From Phoebastria nigripes (lineage: Eukaryota > Chordata > Aves > Procellariiformes > Diomedeidae), in the NCBI GenBank assembly GCA_035582835.1, contig JAYKAV010003355.1, forward strand, positions 100,040-164,039: a DNA stretch of 64,000 nucleotides, written 5' to 3'. Positions 1 through 12,700 of this stretch are shown here, piece by piece. Below the pieces are notes generated by a model that saw only the letters and a program-made list of their open reading frames with translations, had not been told where the DNA came from and did not search any database. Position 1 is the first letter of the stretch; each line of letters starts with the position of its first letter. The translations under genes were made by a program, and so were the position numbers.

Positions 1-1883
1 TATACAAAGGAGATGTCAAATGAAAAGTTGAATTATAAGCCTTGCATAATAGGGACTATTATTCTCAAGTTTTGGATGTAATTTAGTAACAAACGCTATA
101 ACGGGTGTTCCTTTGACACAGTCTTCTCTTAGGATATTCTTGGACTCTACAAAAGTCATTGGATTTGGAACTATCCAGTATTTGCAAGATTCATTTATGA
201 TGAAAGCAAAGGTTTTACAAATGACTTTCTTTGGTACTGTCCCACTAGATACAAAATAAGTTTTGCTGTTAAGGGTACATTCTGTACAGCATGAGGAGTG
301 TCATATCGTGGTGTTCATGCATTGGCATGGATAGACTTTGAGATGTCATTCTCCAACCAAAGCTGCTTTCTACAGTATTCCCTTCCTGTGTTGTAGACAA
401 CAGCTAGATGGGAAACTGTCTCTGTGCTCCCTGTGAGGTAATGCACACTCCAATGTGAATGGATGGAGTAAAAAGTGCTTTGCTACATAAAACACTAAAT
501 GAGACCAAAGTGTTTTTATGTTTCTTTGCACTTTTTCATTTGTGTACATGCCACAAATGATTTGCAGGAGTGTAAGTATCTGCCAGTCTAGAAAGCAAGC
601 CTTTTCTTCGAAGTGTTTAGCAGATGCTTCCTGCTATAGTTTGGTTTGGACAAAGTAGTATCCAGCCTGAACCAAAACAGAACTGAAACCTTTTAGGTGG
701 GAAAAATTTGATAAGCTTTAAGGGGGAAGGGATGCCAAGCAGGTGGCTCTGCATCTTCTGATTTTTTTTTTTTTTTAGTGACTTGGAATGGCAGCGTGTG
801 GTATAAACAGGTGAGAGGTTTCAGGTAAGTGCAGTATCATGGGAGAGATACAATTTGTATATATTTACCGTTTCTCCAGTGCCTTTGCAACCAGGAAGCA
901 AAACAGTTTCAGAATCCTGTTCTTCCTAGATGTTCACGTTCAAGCTGTCCTGCAACCTTGCTGGTCCTGCTGTGCAACACTTGTATATGTCCTCACATTC
1001 TTTCTTCTTTCCTTACACACAGTCTCAAATTTATTTAGTAGGGTTTGCTACTTAAAGCAGACATTTTTGTGCTTGGGAGATGATTCTATTCCGGGAAGGT
1101 ACTATATTAAGGCTTGAAATGGTAATTTTTGCTAAACTAAAACAGAAACTTTGAAGCCCATCTCCCAGATCTGCTGTGTACAGCAAAGACTGAGGAAAAC
1201 AAGTCATTACATGAAGAACATTAAATCTTCTGTGGCCAGTTTTCAGTCTCATCAGAAAGCTCAGATTGCTCCTATTGTATCTGAGGGTGTTATTTACACA
1301 TAAGCATCATATGTAACGTACAAGTGGAGTGACATTAATAGGGGAATGTTGGCTTGTAATGGCATTTAGCATGGGTGGGAATGAGAGAGAGAATGGGTTT
1401 CCCACAGCAAGATCTTGAGCTGCCACCGCTAAAAAGACAGCTGGGTTCACAGGACCTGCTATATAATAGCACAATAGCGATTATTCTGACAGGAGATCTG
1501 TATTGTCAGACTGCTGTTACTTTGGGTTGTCTAGGAAGATTATACCTTGCCAGGCCAGCTGATGAATTTTCATAGCAGATAAATGGCACAGCACCGTATC
1601 TGTTTCCCATTTTCCAGTAAATCTTCCCAGTTAGTTCCCTGACTGCATTTGGCATCTCTATTAGCTCACAGGAATGAACCCTGGTGTTATCACGGACCAT
1701 AGTCCTGTTCTGTAAGGGACTGGCTTCAGACAGGAGCTCCTTGCCTGAGCGCTCACCAAGGCTGCAGGAGCGCACATCAGCGCTGCAGGAAGCACAAGTA
1801 CACCATTGTCACTGTGATCTAGATGGTGGTAGGCTAAGTGGTTTCTCTTGCTGAAATAGCTTAATTTCTTTCCTTTAGAATAT
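1..1883. other. Noncoding DNA, no gene recognised
   Basis: A+T-rich sequence with scattered short ORFs that overlap one another on both strands (for example 829-1117 and 1506-1775) and resemble no family I know. It holds a T tract at 762-776 ending in an AG, followed by a short segment with a splice-like border (see findings). No CpG-rich promoter and no recognisable repeat. Confidence 0.6.
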
Positions 1884-2060
1884 AGGCCGTGGGGCTGGAA
1901 AAGACCCGTGGGTCACCAAGCCCAAGCCATTGCTATTGCAAGTAGCTGTGTCATTTAATTCCTTTCAATAGTAATACTACTCTGTCTCTTAACTCATTGG
2001 ATTTCTTCTTCTACTGTGTTATTGAAAAGCTGCTACAGAACCCAAGTCCTGTAATGAGGA
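1884..2060 (-). repeat. CR1-like LINE 3' fragment, degraded
   Basis: The plus strand reads GGGGCTGGAAAAGACCCGTG then GGTCACCAAGCCCAAGCC. This matches the reverse complement of the CR1 3'-UTR block (GGTTGGAAAAGACCTCTAAGATCATCAAGTCCAACC in usual CR1 form, here interrupted and mutated). After about 1940 the resemblance fades, so the right border is a guess. Orientation is minus, as for the clear CR1 copies elsewhere in the window. It is inferred from pattern memory and could be a chance match of about 35 bases. Confidence 0.45.
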
Positions 2061-5000
2061 GACACAGTTTCTAATCTACATCCCATAGTGTGTTTTTAGC
2101 CCACATAGAGCCATTTCTTTTTGGGCCAGTGTTATCCTTTAGCTTTACTTTTCTTTCTCTCTTCTTCTGCCCCTCTTCACTCTAGGGAAATTTATGGATA
2201 GGAAAAGCACAGCTTTTTAGCCTTCATTTTGCTAGCTAAATATTTAGGGTAACGTAGGTGGAACATAAGACCTCCTGTTGTGCAATGGTTTCTGATTTTC
2301 ACAACACCCACTCTTTTTCTTAGCATCGATAGAAACTGCTATGTCTTGAAAACCAAAAGACTTTTTCCGTAGGGGAAATTAAATTGGCTTACTTTAGGTG
2401 CAGACTAATGTTAAATAACACTTTAGAAAAATGTACACAACCCCCCAGTCACCATCTCTCTCTTTCTCATTTTAACTATGCAGCAATGCTGTGTAAATGT
2501 TGGTGTTGGGGGTTTTGCATTTGATTGTATTGCTTTTTTTTCTTTNTTTTTTTTTTTTTTTTTTTTAGTTAAAACTTCTCTTTGGTAGTATTAACATTTA
2601 AAGGGTCCATAATTGACAGTAATGGCACAGATGGAGGCTGAATTCCATCTTACAGGTTGCTATTGTCTGGCTGCAGAGAGTTTTCTGTAAAATTGGGTTA
2701 ACAGGACACCATCATAAGATCTGGTTGTATTTTGACAGCTATTTTTTTCCAAAGCAAAGAGATAAAAAAAAAGTTTCTTTTCTTCCCTTTTAATGAAAGC
2801 TTAACGTTTGCACTGCAATTTAGAATGAAAAACATGTCAGGGAGACCTTAGAGCTATCACAGGAGCTGTGATACTGTCTGTGCCTGTGATTTTTTTCAGC
2901 TAGGCTTGGTGTTTTCAAAGTTCTGGGAGGGAAGAAAGAATTGCGCAATGAAATAACCCCTGTAACTTTTTTCACTTTGGATTTACATTTGCGTATATCT
3001 CAAGCTGAGCAGATGCTTATCCTTTGCAATCACTGTATCCTCAGCCCAACAGTTACAGTAAGACTTTGTTTTTTGCTGTTACCCTGTTTAGAACAGAATA
3101 ACTAGAAGGTTTTCATTAAAAAAGAATGAATTCAGATTTATGCAGAGATCACTGAAGTCTTAGAGCTGATTCTCCTGCTTCTTAAACCAATATAAATAAA
3201 GACTTTGTATCACTGTAAGCACAATGAAGAAAGAACACAATTTCCACTGTACTGTGATCAGGTCTGAAGCAAAAGTGTCACAGTTTGTGATGTACCATTT
3301 CAAAATGAACAGAATTCTTAAAAGTTATAGCCGGTAACAATTGCCGTAGCTCCCTCCCCCTGCCCAAGAAAAAAAAGACAACAAAAAGTAGAACTGCAAA
3401 ATCCAAAATGTGTCATAAGCAACCATAGTTCATTTTTTATCCTGATGTATGTTAATTCTGGCTTGCCTTACAGTAACTGAGGGTGTGTATGGGTTCTATT
3501 CCCTAGTGCTTTTAGGTCTTCACATGTTGTTTTCAATCATTTATCTTTGATTAAATTTTACTTTCATCAGTTTCTCTCCCACAGTGGGCATGTCATGGTC
3601 ATGGGAACTTTCGCACAGATCAAATTCCGATGTTAGTATCACCAAGAGTATTTTTTTAAGGTTACAGACCTGCATTTCTATCCTTAGTAAGAAGCCTCTC
3701 ATGCTTTGGTATTTAAATAAGCTGACGGATTGTCAGAGTGCAGGTGACTGACTGGTGTGGAAATTGGTGAGTTTGGGATAGCAAAAACTGAAGAATATTA
3801 AATACAGACAAAGATAGCCAACTGCCCATAATGCGTTGTTAATAAAGTTTTAATGCTGCCAAATGCTGTGGCTCATCATCACAACATTCAGTGGAGATGC
3901 TTGAAGACCAGACTCAAATTCTCTCATTTAGTTGAGAATAGAACCAGGGCTGAAAGTCTTACAGTAGACCTTCCTGCAAGATGTCTTGTATTCCTCACTG
4001 TTTCACACTGTAAATGGCTACAGAAAATACTACCTCATCCCAGTAAATAATCTCACAGAACTTTGTCAAATTTTCTTGCTCATGGTAAGCTGGTCTTGCA
4101 ATGAAAGGTTAAGAGGCTGATGTACATATACAGTTACAGCAAATCACGGCCGTTTTCCTCCAGCTTCTTAAAAATGGTTAGTGGCTTTGGGAGGGAAGAG
4201 TTGAGGACTAGGTTATAGGTGAGTGATGGAGAGAAAAAAGAGGACTGGAATAGTAAATTCCTCCCTCTTTTGCTTTCTAATAACTACTTGGCTCTAACGC
4301 TGCCTCTCTCTCCTGCTCAAAGCAGAGACCAGGAATTTGAAGTCAAGCACAGCCATCTTAAACATAAGTAAAAAGTTTAAATCCAGGACCAGCTAGAATT
4401 CTGGATAACAAATTCAAAGTGTTTGGGTGACAGACACTTTCCTTGTCTGTCTTTAGCCATTGATCCTGGATATAATAAACATTATAGAACTTCTCCCTGC
4501 TCTCTGTTTTTCTCCATTTGTACTGTTTAAAATTCCTTGAGATGACTCCTTTGAAGAGTTTCTGCACATCTCCTCTCAGCTCTACTAGGTTTGTATAAAT
4601 TGTTCTTTCCAGTACTGAAGCTGCTCAGTAAGGCATCTTATGTCCCAGCATGTGCAGGGGGAGTAGAAATGATTTTTGTATGACTGAACCCCNTCTCTTG
4701 CACCATGGGCTCAGAGTGACACGCTGGCATCCTTCCTGCTGCTTTTTGCTAATCACTTTTTGAAGCAGATCATAAAGAAGTTTCAGTGTTTTCATCTGCT
4801 GTTTTTGCTTTTGGACCAGGCATGTGGGTTAAAGTCAGGCTAATCAGGTTGCCTGGAGGCCTGCTGTAGGCACCCCCTGACTTGTAATCCTTTGTCACTT
4901 CCCCACCAGACTCTTCTGTCCAGGCAGTCCACTGTGGTATTTCTGTTGAACACTGCTGTGCCATCACTGTAGGGCGTTCAGGTCCCCAGGACCTCAGTGG

Positions 5001-6974
5001 GACTCCACTAACTTGCATAAAAGCAGTTTGTAGCTAATTGGTGGTATCTGTCCCTGTTGTGTATTTACAGGTAATGTGGATCAGATTGGTTCAAGGATTG
5101 TTTCCACTCAGAAAATCAAGAGTCCAAGGCTTGCTACCTTGGGATTTGGAACTCCATAACACATTCACATAGGGCAGGGACTGTCACCTGGTCATAATCA
5201 GGTAATCATCTGCTAATCACAGAGGTACCTGAACTCTGTGATAGGTAGCAGCTCGCAGCTCCTGCAGAGTTCCCAAACAAATCTTTGTTTTCCCACTACT
5301 CTAAGTGCTGCAGCCAAGTCCAGAGTTTCAGGTGATCTTATGCTGACAAACATGCTACCAATACCCTTCTAACAGCATTATTCATAGGATCCTGTCATCC
5401 TGATGGATTCAGAAAGAACATTAAGATTTTGTGTTGATATGAGTCACCTCACCCATCTGTACAATTTGGTCACCTCTAAAACCAGATGTGATAGCAGATT
5501 AACAATGCACAGAGGCACTACACTTCAATATAGGGCAATGAATTGAAGGTAGTGAGAGAGGATGTTCCTGAACAGATATGAAAAGAAAATGTCAGGGCTA
5601 GGCTGGAAGAAGGAAGATGATGGGTGCTGATCTTTTCAGGACTTTGCATGTCTCTCTCCATCATCTAGGAAAGCTGTTAATATCCTTGATCTTTTCTGCC
5701 CACAGAGCACCTCTGAGTCTTATCCATAGCAGACATGTATCTAGCTGCATAAAAGTTTGAATAAATATGCCTTTGAAAGAAAATCCTTCTTCTTGACTAT
5801 TCAATATGGGGGAAGACTGACTTCCCATTCGCAGTCACTAACAAATGTTTTCAGTCAATCACCCACTCACAGTCCAAGTAGGAAGATGTGATTCAGACAC
5901 AATAGGCTGTCTGCTGGGAAACTGATCAGTCAGCAAAGCTGTCATTTTTCATTCTTCTTTTTTTCAACAGACTTACCTTTCTTCCCGGAAAGGAGGAGGA
6001 AGAAACCTACACAGCAGGAAATTGTGCAAAAACAGTTTTACTCTTTTCTGGCCAGTTTTAAGGAAAAGAGCAAAGGCATGTAGGATTGCTTCAGTTTGGA
6101 AATGTTGGGAAAAGACTTGTCGCACCCTGGCACTACCTTATAACTTTTGATCTGGACCAAAGCAGGGAAGGGAAGGAAAGAGAAAGGTAGTTAATTTAAA
6201 AACTCACTTTCCTCATGGCTCCTGTGGAGTTATTCAAACAAGTGAATTTAAAAGCTCATGAGCAGTAGTTACATGGGGAAAGATAGTACTCGTATGGCTG
6301 CTGTAGACATATGATCAGACTTTTCACAAATGGGGAGACATACAGAGAAAAATAGGCAGCCGTAAAGAGATGAACATATGCTGCAGAGTAATGTATGTGG
6401 ACTTACTGACACAGAGAGAGACAATGTGTAGATATGAAAACAGCTACCTGACAAAGGCTATGAAGATACTTGGAAGACGTATATTCATTTCCCATGTAGG
6501 CAGCCCATTTATATCCTAATCTGTAGGCATTATTGTGACCATGGCTAGTCTGACTAGAGTAGATACTTCTCACAATCCACTGAGGTCCTCTGATGGTATG
6601 AGAAACAAACTCTTCCTTTATTTGGTTTTCATTCTTTTCCACAGTGAATATCCTCCAAAATGACAGTGAGGCAGGGGCTCCAGGCCACCAACACAACTAA
6701 ATGAAGAAGAAAATCTTTTCCTATGTATAACCTTACCACACGCCTGTCTTTTTCTGATCAGGACATAGGTAATAACAAATTATTGTCTGGTACGTCCCCA
6801 GCCAGAAAGCAGTCACAGAAGATCAATATACAGTCTGTCAAAGAGCTGAAATATTTTGGGTAGAAGCATTTCATGTCCTAGTTGATCTACAAGGAAACAG
6901 CTTGTTTTGACCTATGTTAGAGCTGCTGGGTTGGTTAGTATGCTATGTCATCTAGGTAATGGGTCAGATCTTAG
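2061..6974. other. Noncoding DNA with a long T tract
   Basis: No gene or classifiable repeat was seen in this 4.9 kb. It contains a T tract at 2533-2566 interrupted by a C and by an N at 2546. Short ORFs occur on both strands (4358-4567, 4770-5018 and 6269-6696), overlap each other and show no conserved motif. A GGGCAGGGACTGTC phrase near 5173 resembles a phrase common in old sauropsid repeats, but it is too short to classify. Confidence 0.6.
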
Positions 6975-7120
6975 TATTTGTATATCTCAAGCATTTTTGA
7001 ACTAATGGTTTGAAAAAGCTTTGCAATCATTCATGAACTACACCTCACAGCTCTGGGCTTGGTAGATCAGTCTATTTCCCATTTTATGCAGAAGAAAGCT
7101 GATTTTCAAAGGTACTGACC
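6975..7120 (+). repeat. MIR-type SINE relic
   Basis: The segment follows the MIR 3' half in order: CTTTGCAATCATTCATGAAC, then CACCTCACAGCTCTGGG, then GGTAGATCAG, then TTTCCCATTTTATGCAGAAG, then AAAGCTGATTTTCAAAGG. The counterparts in MIR are the CACTTTACAATCATTAATGA block, CCTCACAACACC, GAGGTAGGT, CCCCATTTTACAGATGAG and the GAAACTGAGG block. The order and spacing of five diverged blocks make chance unlikely. It is ancient and shows no target duplication. Confidence 0.7.
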
Positions 7121-9614
7121 ATTTCTCTACTGTTCTTATTCATCAAAATTTTTTACCTTTGTTTATGACATAAATTAACTTTCTGCTTCTAGGTAATTAA
7201 GCTGTAACTCTGTTCTCTTTGCATACCTCCTATATGCAACTTAGAATCAAGATCATTTCACCTGCAGAACTGACCTGTCCGCCCCCTATATCCCTGAACC
7301 TCGGGGTTCTTCAATGTCACCTTGNTGGCAGTGCACTGCATCGCCCCTATATAGCTACAGTTTCAGCTTAGCTGTTTGCACACACTCTTGTTTCTGGTAA
7401 AGGTATTACAAATAAGAGGAATAGTGCAAATATACAGCCCCTTTGTCTGCTTCCCTGTTAGGTGGGAGCATCTCTAAGCTTATCTTTTGTAGATTATTTA
7501 CTCAGAGGAGAGTTTGGTTTAGTGATTCTATTTTTTTGTTTCTTTCGTATTGGCTTGAATGAAGATGATTTTTGCTTGGTTATTTGTGGAGGAGGGAGGG
7601 AACAAAGGAAAGAAGCTGTATTCTGTCTAATTGACCCTTACAGCTTTCTCCTGTCCATTATAAATCGTGTGCTTACATCTGTGAGGAATAGATGCATCCA
7701 TACATACTCAGCAACAACCAACAGCTGCATCGGCATCACCTATTCAGGAAGCAGAACATGTAGCAGTCGCTGTGCTGTGCATCTGTGGGAGGGCAAAATC
7801 AGAGGAGTGTGAGAGGTCCAATTTTTATTCTTTTAATGTGACTAGTTTTTATGCTTATGAATTACAGTGAGAGATTTCTTGCACTCGGGAGGTAGGGAGG
7901 CTGAGGGGGACCAGTAGCCTCAGAGCATGCAATGGACCTCACACCTTGGCAGTAGTAGTCATTGCCTGAAGATGGATGGATATTCACTGTGAACTTTTAT
8001 AGAGTATTTAAACTTCAGGGGTTTGAGTTGGAAGGTACAAAGGTCTTGGACTGGAAGTCAAGGAAAAGTGCACCTTGCTAGAAAAAAGGCATTTTGATGT
8101 AGTTAGTAACTTTTCGAACAAAAGTCATGGTGAAAATTAAGACTAAGGTGAGTTATGTGTCCAGGGCTTGAGACTGCAGCAGCAGGGATGGTGCAAGGCT
8201 AAGGTATGTTTTCAAAGCTAGCAGGAAGGTTTGAAACAGCAGAAATGATTTGCCAGAACTGAGGCAGGAATGATCAAGTACGGGAATGGCAGGTCAGGAC
8301 TCATGTGCATTAACAGAGCCTTGTAGCAGGCTCAACTAGGAGTATTACAATGCAGCAACACTGTAAGGTTGAAGCAACCTTACAATGCAAGTAACAGCAA
8401 TGAGTATGAAGTGGAGAAAAGCTATATGGGCAATGTTGAAGGGCAAGACTGAGCTGAAAAACAAAGGATGCTGCAAATAATTTGCAGCATACATCTGAAG
8501 TATTGCCACATTGCTTATGTGCCCAGTGTCTGTCTATAGCTAGCCCTATCCAGCTGTAATTTTTCTGAACAAACCTTTTCACCTGCAAAAAAACCTATTC
8601 CTCTCCATCCTTTTAAAAAATGAAAAAGGTAGGTGAAAACTATTTTGGAAGAGAATACAGTACTCAGTGAAAGCAATACCGCAGCCTGGCTTCTCCACCT
8701 CAGCATCAGTCTCAAAATGCTGATTCCCCTGCACTTACTTTTCTTTGAACTTGACTTTGCCCATAAACTATTCTGGCAATGGCTGTGTGTGTTGTGTAGC
8801 TTTCCTGGAACTTACTGGCTGTTCCTGTTTGCAGAGAGACAGCTGCTCTTTCAATGATGATGGCTGTAAAATGAAAGGATTAAGCTGGTTACATCTTGGT
8901 AGTGCTGTGTACTGTAAGCAATGTCAGCCACAAGTCTCTGAAGGTATCATAAAGAGGCAATCAGTTACCTGGAAAAATAGATCGATGTCCAAATACTGTT
9001 TGTTGTCATTAGAGAGTTACTTTCTACTTATACTCTCACTTTTTAGGTGTTTAATTTTCCTTTGCCTGCTGTGGCATAATGCCAACAGTATTACAGGAGA
9101 AGCAGGTTAGATGGGGAAGGTTGGCTGCTCAGAAATTAATTCCTTGTCATTCTAATTGCTTAGTATCCAAAAGTGAATTTGGAACAAATTTTAGGCAAAG
9201 CCAAAACTCAATGCATTTTTGAAATAATAAAAGAAATAACTGCAATATCCTTACTTTCAGTCTCTGCAAATAAAACTCCACTGGAGATGTGAATTCATCC
9301 AGTCTCCTCTCTCAAAAACCATTCTGAGTGTAACCACCAAGAAAGGAAAAGAATTGGTAGGGTGAACAAAAGGTTATAAAAAGGAGGAAAGGATGGCAAT
9401 TAAAGAAAAGGAAAATGCAGATACTGCTTAGGAGGAGAAACTTCCTGCTGTTGAGATTCAGCAAACTGGGGAATGTAAAAGCTTAAATGCGACAATGGTT
9501 TCCCTTGTGTTTGTGCTATAGATTTGGGATTTTTGCCACTTCCCTTTGTATTGCTAATGATTTGAATACTATAAAACAAAACAAGACAAAAATGTTCTGG
9601 ATTTCTGTCATCTT
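7121..9614. other. Noncoding DNA, no gene recognised
   Basis: Nothing classifiable. The 116-codon frame at 7462-7812 and the 121-codon frame at 8745-9110 have no recognisable domain, no upstream promoter context and irregular composition, and are most likely chance. An isolated N lies at 7325. Confidence 0.55.
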
Positions 9615-9760
9615 TGTAACCTGAGGACTTTCAAGTGCCTCATAAGCAAAGTACTTCATAAACATTGTTTTTTCCCTGAGGAAATTATATCCTGTCTTAG
9701 TAATGGAGAAGCTAAGGTACTAGTAGAAGTCAGACAATCTTGCAGTGGAGGAGAGGTAGA
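9615..9760 (+). repeat. MIR-type SINE relic
   Basis: Plus-strand blocks AAGTACTTCATAAACATTG (9650-9668), CTGAGGAAATTATATCCTGT and AATGGAGAAGCTAAGGTAC appear in the order of the MIR blocks for the CACTTTACAAACATTAA region, the GAGGTAGGTATTATTATCCC region and the ATGGGGAAACTGAGGCAC region. The match weakens after 9725. Heavily diverged, no target duplication seen. Confidence 0.55.
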
Positions 9761-12700
9761 TGAAATAAATGCCTATAATATTTTTCAAACCTTGTTCGCA
9801 AGAATATACAAGTAAAATTTCAAGTAAAACTTGCTGCTGTCACGCATTACCTCATTTCTGGTTTTCTTGTCATTTGATTTAGTTTGCTGTGTAAGATGTA
9901 AATATCTCTCTCTCTGCTCTCCCACATTCTTTTTCTGTGAGTAACATTGCTAAATACAGATGAGATAGCACTGGCCTAAATCTGTTTAATAAAGGAATCG
10001 ATAGGAGTTCCATGGTTTTTAGACCATAAAAACTGATATTTTATCAGGCTACACCTTGCCTAGTATTACACATTAAAACATCGTTACCTGTTTTTGTGGA
10101 GAAGGAAAGGAAAAGGTACAGACCTTTGTTATTATGACAGAGCATAGAAATAGGCTAATCCTTTTTCTTCAACAAAAAGAATGACCTCAGAAGAAGTAGG
10201 TAAGCAAAGTCTTCAGAGTTATACTGGCTTTGTAGTGGTAAAAATTGATTTCAGACTTGATTGTTCATTATTTCTGGTATGTAAAGATGAAATAAAGGCC
10301 CTCTTGTTCATAAGAGAAATCTAGAACATGCCTTAACCTCTCATAAGATTAGCAGGCTTCCCTAAATGAACATAACAGTGGAAAGATGAGTGTTTTCTAG
10401 CAGAAACTGCACCATTTCTGTGCTCTTTTCTCTGCTTTGTCTCTGGGTCAGCACAAGCTTCTCATTGCATTGCATCAGATGAGACTAGGTCAGCCAATTC
10501 TCTGTCATACAGCCTATGCCAACCCAGCCCAGTTTGAGGAGATTGCATTTCATTGATTTGTCTATTTGGCCACACCATTTAGGGAGAAGAGAGTGTATTT
10601 TTGTTGCCTTCGCTGCAATGATCTGCCACAGTGGGCTGTTCCCTCGCTCATTCATTTACTCACCTGTTTGCATAAACGAGTCTGATTCTGAGTGAACACT
10701 ACATGGGTCAGAACAGTTGGTTTAGCATGTGATGCTGTACTCCCTTCTTATAACTGTATTTCTGTTTGATTATTTACCACAGTAGTGAAGGAACTCCTTT
10801 TTTCCCCTCTATTTTTCACTCTAGAGAAATGTGTGTGTCAATTAGCTGGCATGTCTGAGCATCCTCTCAGTTTTACTTTTGCAAAGAGAAGCCACAATTA
10901 AGATAGCAAGTCTTTTTTAGGATTTTATTTGCTAAACCATCCATAAGGAGCTTTAAAATTACAAATGGCCGAAACCATTTATGTAAATACCCGAATCCCC
11001 TAGCAGCAGTTTTTTTAATAAAATGAAGCAATAGCTCCCAGTTCAGCTCTGTACGGAAGTAAAACAGCAGCCTGAAGTCTTTTGCATTTGGTCAGGTCAC
11101 TATAAGTTCTTTCCAAAAGTGGTGATATTAGTCTTGCTGTATTACATCAAATTCTGGCTTGGGTATGCAGTATCTGCTTCCCTTAATTCTACGGGACAAC
11201 TTAAATTGGTATTTGTTCTTTTTTTGAACTCGACAGTTGCTGTGTTTTATCCAAGAAACAGCACTATTGTGAGACTATATGAAATGCTTTGAGTTCTCTC
11301 TCAATATTAAATATATATTTTCCATACTCGTCCCAGAATCCCTTTGCTCCTTTTACATAAGGGAAGTATAACACTTAACTGAGGTCAACCCACGGTCCAC
11401 AAGAGACCCAAAAGAGACTCTCTTCACTTAGTCATGAAATCTCATTTATTTTGTGGAAATTATTTTTGAGCAACATGCAGCCACTAAATTAAACACTGCT
11501 CTTTGACTCAAGAAAGCATCTTTCTGCTTGTGTTTAATGACAGTTTTTTATCTTTCTTGTATGTGACATCTGTCAAATAAAACCATGGGGGGGAAAAAGC
11601 CACAGCAAATCTTACTCAAGCTCTTCCACTCAAGACTATCTGCATCTGTGCTCCCTCTGCTTTTTCTTATTGAGGGTGTTATTAGAACTTGTTAGGTGCA
11701 AATGCCAGAATTTTTACAAATAAGTAAGAAGCCTTTTAAGGTTCCAAATCAATAACAGCTTCTGTAAATTTGGAAGCCTAACAAAGAAAATTAGGGAATA
11801 AAAATAGTTAAAATTATTTAACCTTCAGTTTACCTGTGAGGTTTGATTTCACATTTCAGCTTGTCACCCCTAACCTTTTCTTACAACTTACTTTTACAGC
11901 ATTTATTTCCTTTAAGCCCTGAAGACCCATTCAGTTGATGATGCCATTAACAATAGCAAGGATTAATCTGGGGTCAGGATGTCAGCATTTGGCCCAGCTG
12001 ACATCATATTCAGAACTTGTCCAATGTACAAGAAAAGTAAAAACTAGCTCGTTCTTTTGCGGTTATGTTGTATCTGAATTAACAATTTCAACACTAGTTT
12101 TGTCAGTAAATTCAGTAGATATATTGTAGAAAAAAAATACTGTAATGTTTAGCAGACTTCATTCCTTTTCAACTCTGAGAGCTGCTTCCCACAAGTGTGT
12201 AACACACCAACTGTACATTGTCAAGCATGGATAGTTCTATTGAATAAAACAAAAAAGCTTCTGGTATTTGGTCATACTTCCTGAGAGAGGAGCAGCATAA
12301 CTCAGGAGAACAGTGCAGTGGAGAGCAAAAAGTAAAGTGGTAATTAGAATAATATAACTTGGAGGTCTGCTACCTTTCAAACTTCTGTGCCTGCAGACAG
12401 TGCCTGAAAGCTGATGGTGTAGAACAGTTGTACCTCGTTCCCGATTGTCCACAGGTAGTTTTGAGTTCGTCATAGGAGCTTTGTAGCAGGCAAAAATACA
12501 AACTGTTTACAAACAGCTCCTTTTAAAGCTTCAGACACTTAAATGATTCACTCAGTGGACCAAGACTAAGACTTGCAGGTGTCCAGCAGCTGTTGCTTTT
12601 GTTCTTCTGTTGACCTAGTTGATTTGAACAAGCTAGAGTATGGTAACTACCTCTTGTTAGGGCATAAATGGAAAGGGAGTGGTATAGGAACACTTAGGAA

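Noticed and set aside
5071..5201. Exon-like segment between TTTACAG and CAG|GTAATC
   Set aside because: Two frames are partly open but both meet stops before the right border, and the donor is weak.
5940..6060. Minus-strand exon-like segment ending at a GTAAGT
   Set aside because: The open frame is 68 bp next to purine/pyrimidine-biased DNA, and no partner exons were seen on that strand.
7462..7812. 116-codon plus-strand ORF
   Set aside because: No motif and no conserved-looking context. The translation changes character abruptly and reads as chance.
10212..10276. 60-bp open segment between CTTCAG and CTG|GTATGT
   Set aside because: It has no polypyrimidine tract and is too short to separate from chance. 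It shows that splice-like open segments arise randomly here.
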